A stretch of 64,000 bases of DNA from an uncultured Burkholderiales bacterium (GTDB lineage: Bacteria; Pseudomonadota; Gammaproteobacteria; Burkholderiales; Burkholderiaceae). Below the pieces are notes generated by a model that saw only the letters and a list, made by a program, of their open reading frames with translations, did not search any database and was not told where the DNA came from. The stretch is taken from assembly GCA_937891045.1 (NCBI GenBank), contig CALBEV010000187.1:1-64000 (forward strand), read 5' to 3'. A program made the translations under genes and the position numbers. How positions within the stretch are numbered: position 1 is the first letter of the stretch; each line of letters opens with the position of its first letter. This document shows, in pieces, positions 1 to 9,252 of the stretch.

Positions 1-144
1 CTCATCACCAACGTGCCCAAGGTGTTTGCTGCCGGAGACATTCGGCGTGGCCAGTCCTTGGTGGTCTGGGCCATTCGCGAAGGCCGTCAGGCCGCTCGCA
101 CCATTGACCAATTCTTGATGGGCGACAGTACACTGCCAAGATGA
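1..144 (+). CDS. gltD: glutamate synthase small subunit, C-terminal fragment
   Basis: Only the last 47 codons are in the window, in frame 1. They read through [21 protein letters not shown] to a TGA. An AAGD motif followed by GxSLVVWAI is the second dinucleotide-binding end of the NADPH-dependent GltD subunit, which passes electrons to GltB for glutamate synthesis from glutamine and 2-oxoglutarate. The stop overlaps the ATG of mlaF, so the mla genes may be co-transcribed with gltBD. The gene starts upstream of the window. Other members of this flavoprotein family (for example PreT-like subunits) share the motif, but gltD is the usual neighbour of mla in this group. Confidence 0.85.
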   Translation, partial: LITNVPKVFAAGDIRRGQSLVVWAIREGRQAARTIDQFLMGDSTLPR

Positions 145-959
145 CCACTGGCTCCACCCACCTCGTTGAACTGCGCGATATCCACTTTGGCTATGGCGAC
201 AGACCGGTGTTGGAGGGTGTCAGCTTGCAAGTGCCGCGCGGCAAGGTCACCGCGCTCATGGGCGCCTCGGGCGGTGGCAAAACCACGGTGCTGCGCCTGA
301 TTGGCGGCCAACACCAAGCGCAATCGGGCGCTGTGTTGTTTGAACAACAAGACATTGGGCGCTTGAACAAAGAACAGCTCTACCAAGCGCGGCGTCGCAT
401 GGGCATGTTGTTCCAGTTCGGCGCCTTGTTCACCGACATGAGCGTGTTTGACAACGTGGCCTTTCCCTTGCGTGAACATGCGCATTTGTCTGAAACCATG
501 GTGCGCGACATCGTCTTGATGAAACTCGAAGCTGTGGGTTTGCGTGGCGCGCGGGATTTGTTCCCCAGTGAAATTTCCGGTGGCATGGCGCGACGCGTGG
601 CCTTGGCCCGCGCCGTGGCGCTCGACCCCGAACTCATGATGTACGACGAGCCCTTCGCGGGCCTGGACCCGATTTCCTTGGGCACGGCGGCGCGTTTGAT
701 TCGCCAACTGAACGACGCGCTGGGCCTGACCAGCATCGTGGTGTCGCACGACTTGGAAGAAACCTTTCGCATCGCCGACAAGGTGGTCATCCTGGCCAAT
801 GGCCGCATCGCCGCGCAAGGCACGCCCGAAGAAGTGCGCCACAGCACCGACCCGCTGGTGCACCAGTTTGTCAGCGCTGCACCCGAAGGCCCGGTGCGTT
901 TCCATTACCCCGCCCAAGCTGCTGCGCAAGACTATGGCGTGGCCAAGGAGCACGCATGA
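141..959 (+). CDS. mlaF: phospholipid transport ABC ATPase MlaF
   Basis: 272-residue ABC ATPase, the cytoplasmic motor of the Mla system that moves phospholipids between outer and inner membrane. Visible motifs: Walker A GASGGGKT at about residues 41-48, a degenerate signature ISGGMARR near 147, and Walker [14 protein letters not shown] near 167, followed by a switch His in SHDLEE. The GGGKT form of Walker A and the MARR after the signature fit MlaF rather than amino-acid importers. The start ATG overlaps the gltD stop, and the gene overlaps mlaE by 4 bp. The five following genes complete the same system, which makes the assignment firm. Confidence 0.95.
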   Translation: MTTGSTHLVELRDIHFGYGDRPVLEGVSLQVPRGKVTALMGASGGGKTTVLRLIGGQHQAQSGAVLFEQQDIGRLNKEQLYQARRRMGMLFQFGALFTDMSVFDNVAFPLREHAHLSETMVRDIVLMKLEAVGLRGARDLFPSEISGGMARRVALARAVALDPELMMYDEPFAGLDPISLGTAARLIRQLNDALGLTSIVVSHDLEETFRIADKVVILANGRIAAQGTPEEVRHSTDPLVHQFVSAAPEGPVRFHYPAQAAAQDYGVAKEHA

Positions 960-1735
960 TCAACTTGGCAGCTCGCATTGGGGCGGCCTTCCGTGCGTGG
1001 TTGGCCGATGTGGGTCACGCCACCGCTTTGTTTGTGCGGCTCATCTTGTTGGCCCCCGCATGTTTGCGTCGTTTTGGTTTGGTGCGCGACCACATGCATT
1101 TCTTGGGCAACTATTCCTTGGCCATCATCTCGGTGTCCGGTTTGTTTGTCGGCTTTGTCTTGGCTTTGCAGGGCTACAACACCTTGCAGCGTTTCGGTTC
1201 GGCCTCGGCGCTGGGCTTGTTGGTGGCCCTCAGTCTGGTGCGCGAACTCGGGCCCGTCATCTCGGCACTGCTCTTCACCGGTCGCGCTGGCACCTCGCTC
1301 ACTGCTGAAATTGGTTTGATGAAAGCCGGTGAGCAACTCAGTGCCATGGAGATGATGGCCATCGACCCGGTGCAGCGCATCTTGGCGCCACGCTTTTGGG
1401 CCGGTGTCTTGGTGATGCCCATCTTGGGCGCGATTTTCAGCGCGGTCGGCATCATCGGCGGCTGGTTGGTCGGGGTGGTCATGATCGGCGTCGATGCCGG
1501 TTCGTTTTGGGGTCAAATGCGCGATGGCGTGGATGTTTGGGCCGATGTCGGCAACGGTGTCATCAAAACCTTGGTGTTTGGTTTCACCGTCAGCTTCATC
1601 GCGCTGCGCCAAGGCTTTGAAGCCCAGCCCACACCCGATGGTGTGGCGCGGGCCACCACGCGCACCGTGGTGATGGCCTCGCTAACAGTATTGGCGCTGG
1701 ATTTTGTGTTGACCGCGCTGATGTTCAAGTTGTGA
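956..1735 (+). CDS. mlaE: phospholipid transport permease MlaE
   Basis: 259-residue polytopic inner-membrane protein of the MlaE/YrbE permease family. It has long hydrophobic stretches (around ISVSGLFVGFVLALQGYNTL and PILGAIFSAVGIIGGWLVG) and the family's conserved central sequence ELGPVISALLFTGRAGTSLTAEIG, near residues 98-121. It forms the membrane core of the MlaFEDB complex. It overlaps mlaF by ATGA and is followed 16 bp later by mlaD. The length is normal for the family and nothing looks damaged. Confidence 0.95.
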   Translation: MINLAARIGAAFRAWLADVGHATALFVRLILLAPACLRRFGLVRDHMHFLGNYSLAIISVSGLFVGFVLALQGYNTLQRFGSASALGLLVALSLVRELGPVISALLFTGRAGTSLTAEIGLMKAGEQLSAMEMMAIDPVQRILAPRFWAGVLVMPILGAIFSAVGIIGGWLVGVVMIGVDAGSFWGQMRDGVDVWADVGNGVIKTLVFGFTVSFIALRQGFEAQPTPDGVARATTRTVVMASLTVLALDFVLTALMFKL

Positions 1736-1751
1736 AGAAGGAAGACTAACG

Positions 1752-2231
1752 ATGCAACGCTCGACAACCGATGTGTGGGTGGGTTTTTTGGTGCTGCTGG
1801 GTGCGGCAGCACTGCTGTTTTTGGCCTTGCAATCGGCCAATTTGCTCAGCTTCAGCTGGCAAAAAACCTATGCGGTCAGTGCCTTGTTTGACAACATTGG
1901 GGGCTTGAAAAAACAAGCGCCGGTGAAAAGCGCGGGGGTGGTGGTGGGCCGGGTGCAGGACATCCGGTTTGACGACAAGCGCTTTCAGGCCGAGGTGATT
2001 TTGGCCCTGGACCAACAGTACCAATTTCCCAAAGACAGCTCCTTGAAAATCCTCACCAGCGGTTTGTTGGGTGAACAATACATTGGCATTGAGGCCGGTG
2101 CAGATACCGCCAATTTGAAAGCCGGTGATCGTTTGCAAGCCACCCAATCGGCGGTGGTGTTGGAAAACCTGATCAGCCGCTTTTTGTACGACAAAGCTGC
2201 GGCTCCTGCCGATCCAACCAGCGGGCAATGA
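1752..2231 (+). CDS. mlaD: MCE-domain lipid-binding protein MlaD
   Basis: 159-residue MCE protein with one N-terminal membrane segment (residues about 9-28, VGFLVLLGAAALLFLALQSA) and a single MCE domain beginning FDNIGGLKKQAPVKSAGVVVGRV. It ends with the typical GLLGEQYIGIEAG and an amphipathic tail. In E. coli MlaD is a hexamer on MlaE that receives lipid from MlaC. An AAGGAAG purine stretch lies about 10 nt before the ATG. Short single-MCE form, as expected for MlaD and unlike PqiB or YebT. Confidence 0.95.
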   Translation: MQRSTTDVWVGFLVLLGAAALLFLALQSANLLSFSWQKTYAVSALFDNIGGLKKQAPVKSAGVVVGRVQDIRFDDKRFQAEVILALDQQYQFPKDSSLKILTSGLLGEQYIGIEAGADTANLKAGDRLQATQSAVVLENLISRFLYDKAAAPADPTSGQ

Positions 2232-2234
2232 AAC

Positions 2235-2987
2235 ATGAATGAGCGTTTGATCCACGGTATGGTGTTGGCAAGTCTGACCGTCTTCTCGGTCGGTTGTGCC
2301 AGCCTGCCCGATCAAGGCTTGAACCCGCACGACCCGTTTGAAACCACCAACCGCCGCGTCAGCGATTTCAATGACAGCCTGGACCGCAGCCTGCTCAGGC
2401 CGGTGGCGGTGCAATACCAGCAAGTAGCCCCCGAGTTGCTGCGCGATGGGGTTGGTAATTTCTTTGGCAACCTGGCCGATATTTGGTCCACGGCCAACAA
2501 CGCGCTCCAACTCAAGCCGATTGAAACCGCCGAAACCGGTATGCGCGTCGCCGTCAATTCGGTGTTTGGCATCTATGGCTTGATCGATTGGGGCACCCGA
2601 TTGGGGCTGCAACGCCACAACGCCGACTTTGGCCAAACCTTGGGCTACTGGGGCGTGCCCGCTGGCCCGTATGTGGTGCTCCCCATTTTTGGCCCGTCCA
2701 ATGTGCGCGACACGGTGGGTTTGGTGGTGGACATGGATCAAAACCTCTGGGCCAACGTCGATCCCACAGCCACCCGCTACAGCGGCACGGCGCTGCGGGT
2801 CATCGACAAACGCGCCGAGTTTTTGGACATGGACAAGCAGCTCGACCAGGTGGCGCTGGACAAATACGCCTTCATTCGTGACGCCTACATGCAGCGACGC
2901 AAGGCGCAAACCCGGCGTGGCGCAGCCGACAGGGACGACGGCAACGGTGCCGGAGACAGCGGCAAGGAGGAGCGCTACGACCAGTAG
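2235..2987 (+). CDS. mlaA: outer-membrane lipoprotein MlaA (VacJ)
   Basis: 250-residue VacJ/MlaA family protein. The N-terminus has a lipoprotein signal ending SVGC with Cys21 as the likely lipidated residue. The body shows family motifs DPFETTNRRVSDFNDSLDR, a conserved NxFGNLADIWSTANN, and GYWGVPAGPYVVLPIFGPSNVRDTVG. MlaA forms the outer-membrane channel that removes misplaced phospholipids from the outer leaflet. Its position inside the mla operon, between mlaD and mlaC, is common in betaproteobacteria; in E. coli mlaA is separate. The C-terminal 30 residues are charged and low in complexity. Confidence 0.93.
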   Translation: MNERLIHGMVLASLTVFSVGCASLPDQGLNPHDPFETTNRRVSDFNDSLDRSLLRPVAVQYQQVAPELLRDGVGNFFGNLADIWSTANNALQLKPIETAETGMRVAVNSVFGIYGLIDWGTRLGLQRHNADFGQTLGYWGVPAGPYVVLPIFGPSNVRDTVGLVVDMDQNLWANVDPTATRYSGTALRVIDKRAEFLDMDKQLDQVALDKYAFIRDAYMQRRKAQTRRGAADRDDGNGAGDSGKEERYDQ

Positions 2988-3020
2988 CCACTGCCACTTT
3001 TATACTAAACTTGTCTGACC

Positions 3021-3677
3021 ATGCGAACCAACTCCACCTCTGTACTCTTTTCGTTTCAACAATTGTTGAGCGTGATTTGCGGTTTGGGCTTGGCCTGGGC
3101 CCTGCAATCTCCAGCGCTGGCCCAAGAAGCCCCCGACGTCTTCATGCAGCGTTTGTCCAGCGACATGTTGGACACAGTCCGCAAAGACCCAGCCCTCAAA
3201 GCGGGTGACTTGCAAAAAATCGCGGCCTTGGTGGACACCCGATTGGTCGAGCACATCAACTTCAGACGCATGACCGCCTCTGCGGTCGGTCCGGCGTGGC
3301 GACAAGCCACGCCCGAGCAGCAAAAGCGCCTGATTGAAGAATTCAAAGTGCTCCTGATGCGTTCTTACTCGGGTGCTTTGTCCCAAGTGAAGGACAGCTA
3401 CACCATCGTGGTCAAACCCTTGCGCACACCTGCCACCGACGCCGAGGTGGTGATTCGCTCCGAGTTGCGCGGCGGCAACGAACCCGTGGCCATCGACTAC
3501 CGCTTGGAAAAAACCCCAGACACCGCCTCCGGCTGGCGCATCTACAACTTCAATTTGCTGGGCGTGTGGTTGGTCGACAACTACCGCACCCAGTTCTCGC
3601 AAGAAATCAATGCCAAGGGCATTGACGGCCTGATTGCCACCTTGACCGAGCGCAACAAGGCCAACAACCGCAAATGA
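3021..3677 (+). CDS. mlaC: periplasmic phospholipid-binding protein MlaC
   Basis: 218-residue MlaC/Ttg2D family protein. It carries a signal peptide with hydrophobic core LLSVICGLGLAWAL and probable cleavage after LAQ (about residue 35). Typical features follow: the motif NFRRMTASAVGPAWRQATPEQQ, a central VVIRSELR strand, and GWRIYNFNLLGVWLVDNYR near the end. MlaC ferries lipids between MlaA and MlaFEDB. The start is the ATG 33 bp after the mlaA stop; the Shine-Dalgarno is weak. The stop overlaps the ATG of mlaB. Confidence 0.93.
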   Translation: MRTNSTSVLFSFQQLLSVICGLGLAWALQSPALAQEAPDVFMQRLSSDMLDTVRKDPALKAGDLQKIAALVDTRLVEHINFRRMTASAVGPAWRQATPEQQKRLIEEFKVLLMRSYSGALSQVKDSYTIVVKPLRTPATDAEVVIRSELRGGNEPVAIDYRLEKTPDTASGWRIYNFNLLGVWLVDNYRTQFSQEINAKGIDGLIATLTERNKANNRK

Positions 3678-3955
3678 CCCGCTTCAGCTTGCCTGCTATC
3701 TTGACCCATGCCCAAGCCTCGGCCACGGCGCAAGCCTTGGTGACGGCTGTCAAAGCCCAGCCCCAGTTGACGATCGATGCGTCGGCCTTGCAGCAATTCG
3801 ACTCTTCAGCACTGGCGGTTTTGCTGGTCGGTATGCGTCAAGCGCAAGCCTTGGGCGGCCAACTCCAAGTGCATGGCTTGCCAGCGCGGGCTCGCAGCTT
3901 GGTGCAGGTGTATGGCCTGACCGACGTGCTGCAATTGCCACCCATGCCCGCCTGA
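3674..3955 (+). CDS. mlaB: STAS-domain protein MlaB
   Basis: 93-residue single STAS domain, the accessory cytoplasmic subunit that stabilises the MlaF ATPase. The central sequence LTIDASALQQFDSSALAVLLVGMRQAQ matches the STAS helix-strand core, with the conserved D-S-S-A-L region that contacts MlaF. It overlaps mlaC by ATGA and is the last gene of the mla operon. A perfect 7-bp hairpin covers its stop codon (3951-3968). Confidence 0.88.
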   Translation: MTRFSLPAILTHAQASATAQALVTAVKAQPQLTIDASALQQFDSSALAVLLVGMRQAQALGGQLQVHGLPARARSLVQVYGLTDVLQLPPMPA

Positions 3956-3968
3956 AGCCTTCTTCAGG
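3951..3968 (+). terminator. short hairpin at the end of mlaB
   Basis: CCTGAAG, loop CCTT, CTTCAGG: a perfect 7-bp stem over the mlaB stop codon. No run of T follows, so if it terminates or stabilises the mla transcript it is not a classical Rho-independent site. Next gene starts at 4007. Confidence 0.35.
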
Positions 3969-4006
3969 GGAGCAAACACCCCAGGTCGTAGAATGCAAGG
4001 CTTCCT

Positions 4007-4912
4007 ATGACCGCTATTTCCTTCCAATCCGTCAGCAAATCCTTCAGCAATGCCCGTGGCACGTTCACCGCACTGGACGGTGTGTCGTTCGACATTCAAG
4101 CGGGTGAATTTTTCGGCTTGCTCGGCCCCAATGGCGCTGGCAAAACCACCCTGATCAGCATCTTGGCGGGCCTCATGCAGGCCAGCAGTGGCCGCATTCA
4201 GGTGCATGGCCTGGATGTGCAAACCCAATCAGCCAAAGTGCGCAAGATTTTGGGCGTGGTGCCGCAAGAACTGGTGTTCGATCCGTTCTTCACGGTGCGG
4301 GAAGCCCTGCGGTTTCAGTCGGGCTACTTCGGCATCACCGACAACGGTTCGTGGCTGGATGAACTCCTCGAATGTTTGGGCCTGGCCGACAAGGCCAACC
4401 ACAACATGCGCCAACTCTCCGGCGGCATGAAGCGCCGCGTCTTAGCGGCGCAAGCCCTGGTGCACAAACCGCCGGTCATCGTCCTGGATGAACCCACGGC
4501 TGGTGTCGATGTCGAGCTGCGTCAAACCCTGTGGCAATTCATCGCGCGCTTGAACCGCGAAGGCCACACCGTGTTGCTGACCACGCATTATTTGGAAGAG
4601 GCCGAGGCTTTGTGCTCGCGCATCGCCATGTTGAAACAAGGCAAGGTGGTGGCCTTGGACAACACCAGCACCCTGCTTAAAAACGCCTCCAGCAATGTGC
4701 TGCGTTTCAAACTCGACGAACAATTGCCCCCCGACTTGGCCGCGCAAGCCCGCATCACCGGGCGCATCGTGCAGTTTCCCGCGAATGACGCGGCGCAAAT
4801 TGAACACTACTTGGCCGCCGTGCGCAGCGCCGGTTTGCAGGCGCAAGACGTGGAAATCCGCAAAGCCGATTTGGAAGATGTGTTTCTCGATGTGATGGGA
4901 GCCGCACCATGA
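4007..4912 (+). CDS. ABC-2 exporter ATP-binding protein (YadG/NodI type)
   Basis: 301-residue ABC ATPase with a complete set of motifs: Walker A GPNGAGKTT near residues 45-53, signature LSGGMKRRV near 139, Walker B VIVLDEPTAGVD near 159, and switch TTHYLEEAEAL. The C-terminal 80 residues form the accessory region typical of ABC-2 exporter ATPases (YadG, NodI, DrrA-like). It overlaps the permease gene by ATGA, so the two form one transporter. The substrate cannot be read from sequence. Its position between mlaB and a bolA-like gene is part of one collinear gene run. Confidence 0.9.
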   Translation: MTAISFQSVSKSFSNARGTFTALDGVSFDIQAGEFFGLLGPNGAGKTTLISILAGLMQASSGRIQVHGLDVQTQSAKVRKILGVVPQELVFDPFFTVREALRFQSGYFGITDNGSWLDELLECLGLADKANHNMRQLSGGMKRRVLAAQALVHKPPVIVLDEPTAGVDVELRQTLWQFIARLNREGHTVLLTTHYLEEAEALCSRIAMLKQGKVVALDNTSTLLKNASSNVLRFKLDEQLPPDLAAQARITGRIVQFPANDAAQIEHYLAAVRSAGLQAQDVEIRKADLEDVFLDVMGAAP

Positions 4913-5664
4913 TGGGATGGCAAGCCCTGTTCTACAAAGAAGTGCTGCGCTTTTGGAAAGTCAGTGCACAAACCATCGCTGCGCCGGTGCTCACCGCGCT
5001 CTTGTACATGCTGATTTTTGGGCATTTGCTCGAAGGCCGTGTCACGGTCTATGACAGCGTCAGCTACACCGCGTTCTTGGTACCCGGTTTGGTGATGATG
5101 AGCTTGTTGCAAAACGCCTTTGCCAACAGTTCGTCCTCCATGGTGCAAAGCAAGATGATGGGCAACCTGGTGTTCATTTTGCTCACCCCCTTGGGCCCGC
5201 TCAGCTGGTTTGCCGCCTATGTGTTGGCGGCGGTGGTGCGCGGTTTGGTGGTGGGCTTGGGCGTGTTGCTGGTCACCATGTGGTTTGCGCCCATCAGTTT
5301 CGTGGCGCCCTTGTGGATTCTGGTGTTTGCCTTGTTGGGCGCGGCCATGCTCGGCACCTTGGGGCTCATTGCGGGTTTGTGGGCCGACAAGTTCGACCAA
5401 ATGTCGTCCTTTCAAAACTTCCTGATCACGCCCATGACGTTCCTGAGCGGCGTGTTCTATTCCATCCATTCGCTGCCACCGTTTTGGCAACAGGTCAGCC
5501 ACCTCAACCCGTTCTTCTACATGATCGACGGCTTTCGCTACGGCTTCTTCGGCCAAAGCGATGTGTCACCGTGGCTCAGCCTGGGGCTGGTGGGCGGTGC
5601 CTATGTGCTGGTGGCCGCACTGGCTCTTCAACTGCTGCGCAGCGGCTACAAAATTCGAGGTTGA
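4909..5664 (+). CDS. ABC-2 exporter permease (YadH type)
   Basis: 251-residue ABC-2 membrane protein with about six hydrophobic segments. The family signature NFLITPMTFLSGVFYSIHSLPPFWQ is near residue 168, followed by NPFFYMIDGFRYGFFG. This is the YadH/NodJ type of permease that pairs with the preceding ATPase. Substrate unknown; relatives export polysaccharides, lipooligosaccharides or drugs. Ends 3 bp before the bolA-like gene. Confidence 0.9.
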   Translation: MMGWQALFYKEVLRFWKVSAQTIAAPVLTALLYMLIFGHLLEGRVTVYDSVSYTAFLVPGLVMMSLLQNAFANSSSSMVQSKMMGNLVFILLTPLGPLSWFAAYVLAAVVRGLVVGLGVLLVTMWFAPISFVAPLWILVFALLGAAMLGTLGLIAGLWADKFDQMSSFQNFLITPMTFLSGVFYSIHSLPPFWQQVSHLNPFFYMIDGFRYGFFGQSDVSPWLSLGLVGGAYVLVAALALQLLRSGYKIRG

Positions 5665-5667
5665 ACC

Positions 5668-5907
5668 ATGACCGCAGACCAAATTGAAACCATGATCGCC
5701 ACCGGCTTGCCCTGCGACCACGTGCATGTCGAAGGCGATGGCCGCCATTGGTATGCCACCGTGGTCACCGCCGCCTTCGAGGGCTTGCGCCCCATTCAAC
5801 GGCACCAAAAGGTCTATGCCACCTTGGGCGAGAAAATGGCCAACGACGAAGTGCATGCTTTGTCGATGAAAACCTTCACCCCCGCCGAATGGAAGGCCCA
5901 GGCCTGA
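5668..5907 (+). CDS. ibaG: BolA/IbaG family protein
   Basis: 79-residue BolA-like protein. It has the fold's conserved DHVHVEGDGRHWYATVVTAAFEGLRPIQRHQKVYATLG and ends in a short ALSMKTFTPAEW tail. The conserved invariant His (in RHQKVY) and an N-terminal Cys-x-His-like region (PCDHVHV) are the positions that bind Fe-S clusters with monothiol glutaredoxins. In E. coli, ibaG (yrbA) sits between mla genes and murA; the same order here supports IbaG over BolA proper. Confidence 0.9.
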   Translation: MTADQIETMIATGLPCDHVHVEGDGRHWYATVVTAAFEGLRPIQRHQKVYATLGEKMANDEVHALSMKTFTPAEWKAQA

Positions 5908-5922
5908 ACGGCCTGACACGCT

Positions 5923-7200
5923 ATGGACAAATTGCTGATTCGCGGCGGTCGTTCCTTGAACGGCACTGTCGCCATTGCGGGCGCTAAAAATGCGGCGCTG
6001 CCCGAGTTGTGCGCCGCGCTCTTGACCGCTGACACGCTCACCCTGTCGAACGTGCCGCGTTTGCAGGACGTGTCCACCATGGTCAAGCTGATCCGCCACA
6101 TGGGTGTCAGCGCCGAGCGCAACGAGGCCGGTGACATGGTGATGAATGCGGGCAGTTTGCACACCCCCGAAGCGCCCTATGAGTTGGTGAAAACCATGCG
6201 GGCCTCGGTGCTGGCGCTGGGCCCGTTGTTGGCCCGCTTTGGCCATGCCAAGGTGTCCTTGCCCGGTGGTTGCGCCATTGGCACCCGCCCCGTCGACCAG
6301 CACATCAAGGGCTTGCAAGCCATGGGCGCGGTCATTGACGTTGAGCAAGGCTACATGGTGGCGCGTTTGAAAGACGGCCGCAGCCGCTTGAAAGGTGCGC
6401 GCATCGCCACCGACATGGTGACTGTCACTGGCACCGAAAATTTCCTCATGGCCGCGGCCTTGGCCGAGGGCGAAACCGTGTTGGAAAACGCCGCGCAAGA
6501 ACCCGAGATTCCCGACTTGGCCGAGTTGCTGATCGCCATGGGCGCGAAGATCGAAGGCCACGGCACCAGCCGCATCCACATCCAAGGCGTCGATGCCTTG
6601 CACGGCGCACACCACCATGTGGTGGCCGATCGGATTGAAGCGGGCACTTTTTTATGTGCGGTCGCGGCCACCGGTGGCGACGTGGTGTTGCAGCACGCGC
6701 GTGGCGACCATTTGGAAGCCGTCATCGACAAGCTGATGGAGGCAGGTGCTCAGATTGAAGCCGTGCCCGGTGGCTTGCGTGTGCGTGCCGATGGCCCCGC
6801 GTTTGCGCACCTGAAAGCGCAAAGTTTTCGCACCACCGAATACCCTGGTTTCCCCACCGACATGCAAGCTCAGTTCATGGTGCTCAATGCCGTGTCACAA
6901 GGCAGCGCCAAAGTCACCGAAACCATTTTTGAAAACCGCTTCATGCATGTGAACGAGTTGCTGCGCTTGGGTGCCCATATTCAAATTGACGGCAAGGTGG
7001 CGATGGTGGAGGGCGTGGCCAAGCTCTCGGGCGCGACCGTCATGGCCACCGATTTGCGCGCCTCGGCCTCCTTGGTGATTGCCGGTTTGGTGGCCAGTGG
7101 CGAGACCATGGTGGACCGGATTTACCATCTGGACCGTGGCTATGACCGCATGGAAGACAAACTCCGCGCCCTGGGCGCAGACATCGAAAGAATCCGATGA
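5923..7200 (+). CDS. murA: UDP-N-acetylglucosamine 1-carboxyvinyltransferase
   Basis: 425-residue EPT-family enzyme that transfers enolpyruvate from PEP to UDP-GlcNAc, the first committed step of peptidoglycan synthesis. Seen: N-terminal [15 protein letters not shown] with the substrate Lys-Asn, the flexible-loop active-site Cys in [16 protein letters not shown] (near residue 117, the fosfomycin target), the second-domain [23 protein letters not shown], and a C-terminal [11 protein letters not shown] region. Full length. It overlaps hisG by ATGA. Confidence 0.97.
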   Translation: MDKLLIRGGRSLNGTVAIAGAKNAALPELCAALLTADTLTLSNVPRLQDVSTMVKLIRHMGVSAERNEAGDMVMNAGSLHTPEAPYELVKTMRASVLALGPLLARFGHAKVSLPGGCAIGTRPVDQHIKGLQAMGAVIDVEQGYMVARLKDGRSRLKGARIATDMVTVTGTENFLMAAALAEGETVLENAAQEPEIPDLAELLIAMGAKIEGHGTSRIHIQGVDALHGAHHHVVADRIEAGTFLCAVAATGGDVVLQHARGDHLEAVIDKLMEAGAQIEAVPGGLRVRADGPAFAHLKAQSFRTTEYPGFPTDMQAQFMVLNAVSQGSAKVTETIFENRFMHVNELLRLGAHIQIDGKVAMVEGVAKLSGATVMATDLRASASLVIAGLVASGETMVDRIYHLDRGYDRMEDKLRALGADIERIR

Positions 7201-7844
7201 GCATCACCCTGGCTTTGTCCAAAGGACGCATTTTTGACGAGACCTTGCCGCTGCTGCGGGCCGCTGGCATCGAGGTGTTGGAAGACCCCGAGAAGTCGCG
7301 CAAGCTGATTCTGCCCACCAACCAAGACAGCCTGCGCGTGGTCTTGGTGCGGGCCTCGGATGTGCCCACCTATGTGGAGTACGGCGGCGCGGACATGGGT
7401 GTGGCCGGTTTGGACACGCTGATCGAGCACGGCAGCGCGGGTTTGTATCAGCCCCTCGATTTGAAAATTGCGCGTTGCCGCATGAGCGTGGCGGTGCCAC
7501 AAGGTTTCGACTACGCGGCTGCGGTCAAGCAAGGCGCGCGGCTGCGCGTGGCCACCAAGTATGTGGCCATCGCCCGCGACTTCTTCGCCGCCAAAGGCGT
7601 GCACGTGGATTTGGTGAAGCTGTATGGCAGCATGGAACTGGCACCCCTCACCGGCATGGCCGACGCCATCGTTGACTTGGTGTCCACCGGCAGCACCTTG
7701 AAAGCGAATCATCTGATTGAGGTGGAACGCATCATGGACATCAGCTCGCGCTTGGTGGTGAACCAGGCCTCGCTGAAACTCAAAACCGCGGCCATTCGGC
7801 ATTTGATTGACACCTTTGACCGCGCCACGTCCAAAGCGGCTTGA
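7197..7844 (+). CDS. hisG: ATP phosphoribosyltransferase, short form
   Basis: 215-residue HisG of the short (HisG-S) type: it has the two periplasmic-binding-like lobes ([30 protein letters not shown], and the PRPP loop region [18 protein letters not shown]) but lacks the C-terminal regulatory domain. Short HisG proteins need HisZ for activity and feedback control, so a hisZ gene should lie elsewhere in the genome. It catalyses the first step of histidine synthesis. Overlaps murA by ATGA; hisD follows after a 60-bp gap that contains a partial duplication of the hisD start. Confidence 0.96.
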   Translation: MSITLALSKGRIFDETLPLLRAAGIEVLEDPEKSRKLILPTNQDSLRVVLVRASDVPTYVEYGGADMGVAGLDTLIEHGSAGLYQPLDLKIARCRMSVAVPQGFDYAAAVKQGARLRVATKYVAIARDFFAAKGVHVDLVKLYGSMELAPLTGMADAIVDLVSTGSTLKANHLIEVERIMDISSRLVVNQASLKLKTAAIRHLIDTFDRATSKAA

Positions 7845-7942
7845 CCGCCCGCCCACGTCCTTTGTCCACCCAAGATTGTTGATTTCTTCGATCCCTTCAC
7901 AGCCATGACCGCCCGCCCACTTCGTTTGTCCACCGCCCAAGC
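7842..7942 (+). repeat. imperfect direct repeat at the hisG-hisD junction
   Basis: The 15 bases TGACCGCCCGCCCAC occur at 7842-7856, beginning with the hisG stop codon, and again at 7906-7920, inside the hisD start codon. Similarity continues for about 18 more bases (TTTGTCCACC and CCAAG shared). The period is 64 bp. The sequence between the copies looks like a small tandem duplication of the hisD 5' end that separated two genes probably once joined. Confidence 0.75.
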
Positions 7943-9251
7943 CGATTTTGAAACCCTGTTTCAGCAGCGCTTGCATTGGTCGGCCGACACCGACGCCGCC
8001 ATCGAGCAGCGCGTGGCCGACATCTTGGCGGACGTGAAGCAGCGCGGTGACGCTGCGGTGCTCGAGTACACCGCGCGTTTTGATGGTTTGCAAGCCGACA
8101 GCATGGCGGCGCTGGAGCTGACGCAAGCCGAGTTGAAAGCCGCTTTCGAGAGCTTGCCCGCCGCGCAAAAAACCGCGTTGCAAGACGCCGCCGCCCGGGT
8201 GCGCAGCTACCACGAGGCGCAGAAAAAAGCCTCGGGCGAGAGCTGGCAATACCGCGACGCCGATGGCTCGTTGTTGGGCCAAAAAGTCACGCCGCTGGAC
8301 CGCGTCGGCATTTACGTGCCCGGCGGCAAAGCCGCCTACCCCTCCAGCGTCTTGATGAACGCCATCCCTGCCCACGTGGCCGGAGTGGCAGAAATCATCA
8401 TGGTCGTGCCCACGCCCGCCAAAGACCGCAGCGCAGCGGGCGCGTCACACGGCGAGAAAAACCCCTTGGTCTTGGCCGCTGCTTATGTGGCCGGTGTCAG
8501 CCGCGCCTTCACCATCGGCGGCGCACAGGCCGTGGCCGCGCTGGCCTATGGCACCGCCACCGTCCCCGCGGTCGACAAAATCACCGGCCCCGGCAACGCC
8601 TATGTGGCCGCTGCCAAACGCCGTGTGTTTGGCACGGTGGGCATCGACATGATCGCCGGGCCGTCAGAAATTTTGGTGTTGGCCGATGGCACGACGCCCG
8701 CCGACTGGGTGGCGATGGATTTGTTCAGCCAGGCCGAGCACGACGAGTTGGCGCAAAGCATTTTGCTGTGCCCCGACGCCGCCTACATCGACGCGGTGCA
8801 AGCCGCCATCGACCGGCTGCTGCCCGAGATGCCGCGCCAAGACATCATCCGCGCGTCCTTGAACGGGCGCGGTGCGCTCATCCACACCCGCAGCATGGAA
8901 GAGGCTTGCGCCATCAGCAATCGGATTGCGCCCGAGCATCTGGAGGTGTCGAGCAACGACCCGCACCGCTGGGAGCCGCTGCTGCGCCATGCAGGCGCGA
9001 TCTTTTTGGGTGCCTTCACCAGCGAGAGTTTGGGCGACTACTGCGCCGGTCCCAACCATGTGCTGCCCACCTCGGGCACGGCGCGGTTTTCATCGCCGCT
9101 GGGCGTGTACGACTTCCAAAAGCGCAGCAGCTTGATCGAGGTGTCCGAGGCAGGTGCGCAAGCGCTGGGCCTGACCGCCTCGGTGCTGGCGCACGGCGAG
9201 GGCCTGCAAGCCCATGCGCGGGCGGCGGAAATGCGGCTCAAACCCCGGTAA
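7905..9251 (+). CDS. hisD: histidinol dehydrogenase
   Basis: 448-residue HisD, which oxidises histidinol to histidine in two NAD-dependent steps. The family run is clear: [59 protein letters not shown], the zinc-ligand segment QAEHDELAQ (Gln and His), and [22 protein letters not shown]. The length fits the single-domain bacterial enzyme. The start ATG lies after the duplicated repeat. The gene is followed by a repeat-rich accessory patch rather than by hisC. Confidence 0.96.
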   Translation: MTARPLRLSTAQADFETLFQQRLHWSADTDAAIEQRVADILADVKQRGDAAVLEYTARFDGLQADSMAALELTQAELKAAFESLPAAQKTALQDAAARVRSYHEAQKKASGESWQYRDADGSLLGQKVTPLDRVGIYVPGGKAAYPSSVLMNAIPAHVAGVAEIIMVVPTPAKDRSAAGASHGEKNPLVLAAAYVAGVSRAFTIGGAQAVAALAYGTATVPAVDKITGPGNAYVAAAKRRVFGTVGIDMIAGPSEILVLADGTTPADWVAMDLFSQAEHDELAQSILLCPDAAYIDAVQAAIDRLLPEMPRQDIIRASLNGRGALIHTRSMEEACAISNRIAPEHLEVSSNDPHRWEPLLRHAGAIFLGAFTSESLGDYCAGPNHVLPTSGTARFSSPLGVYDFQKRSSLIEVSEAGAQALGLTASVLAHGEGLQAHARAAEMRLKPR

Positions 9252-9252
9252 T

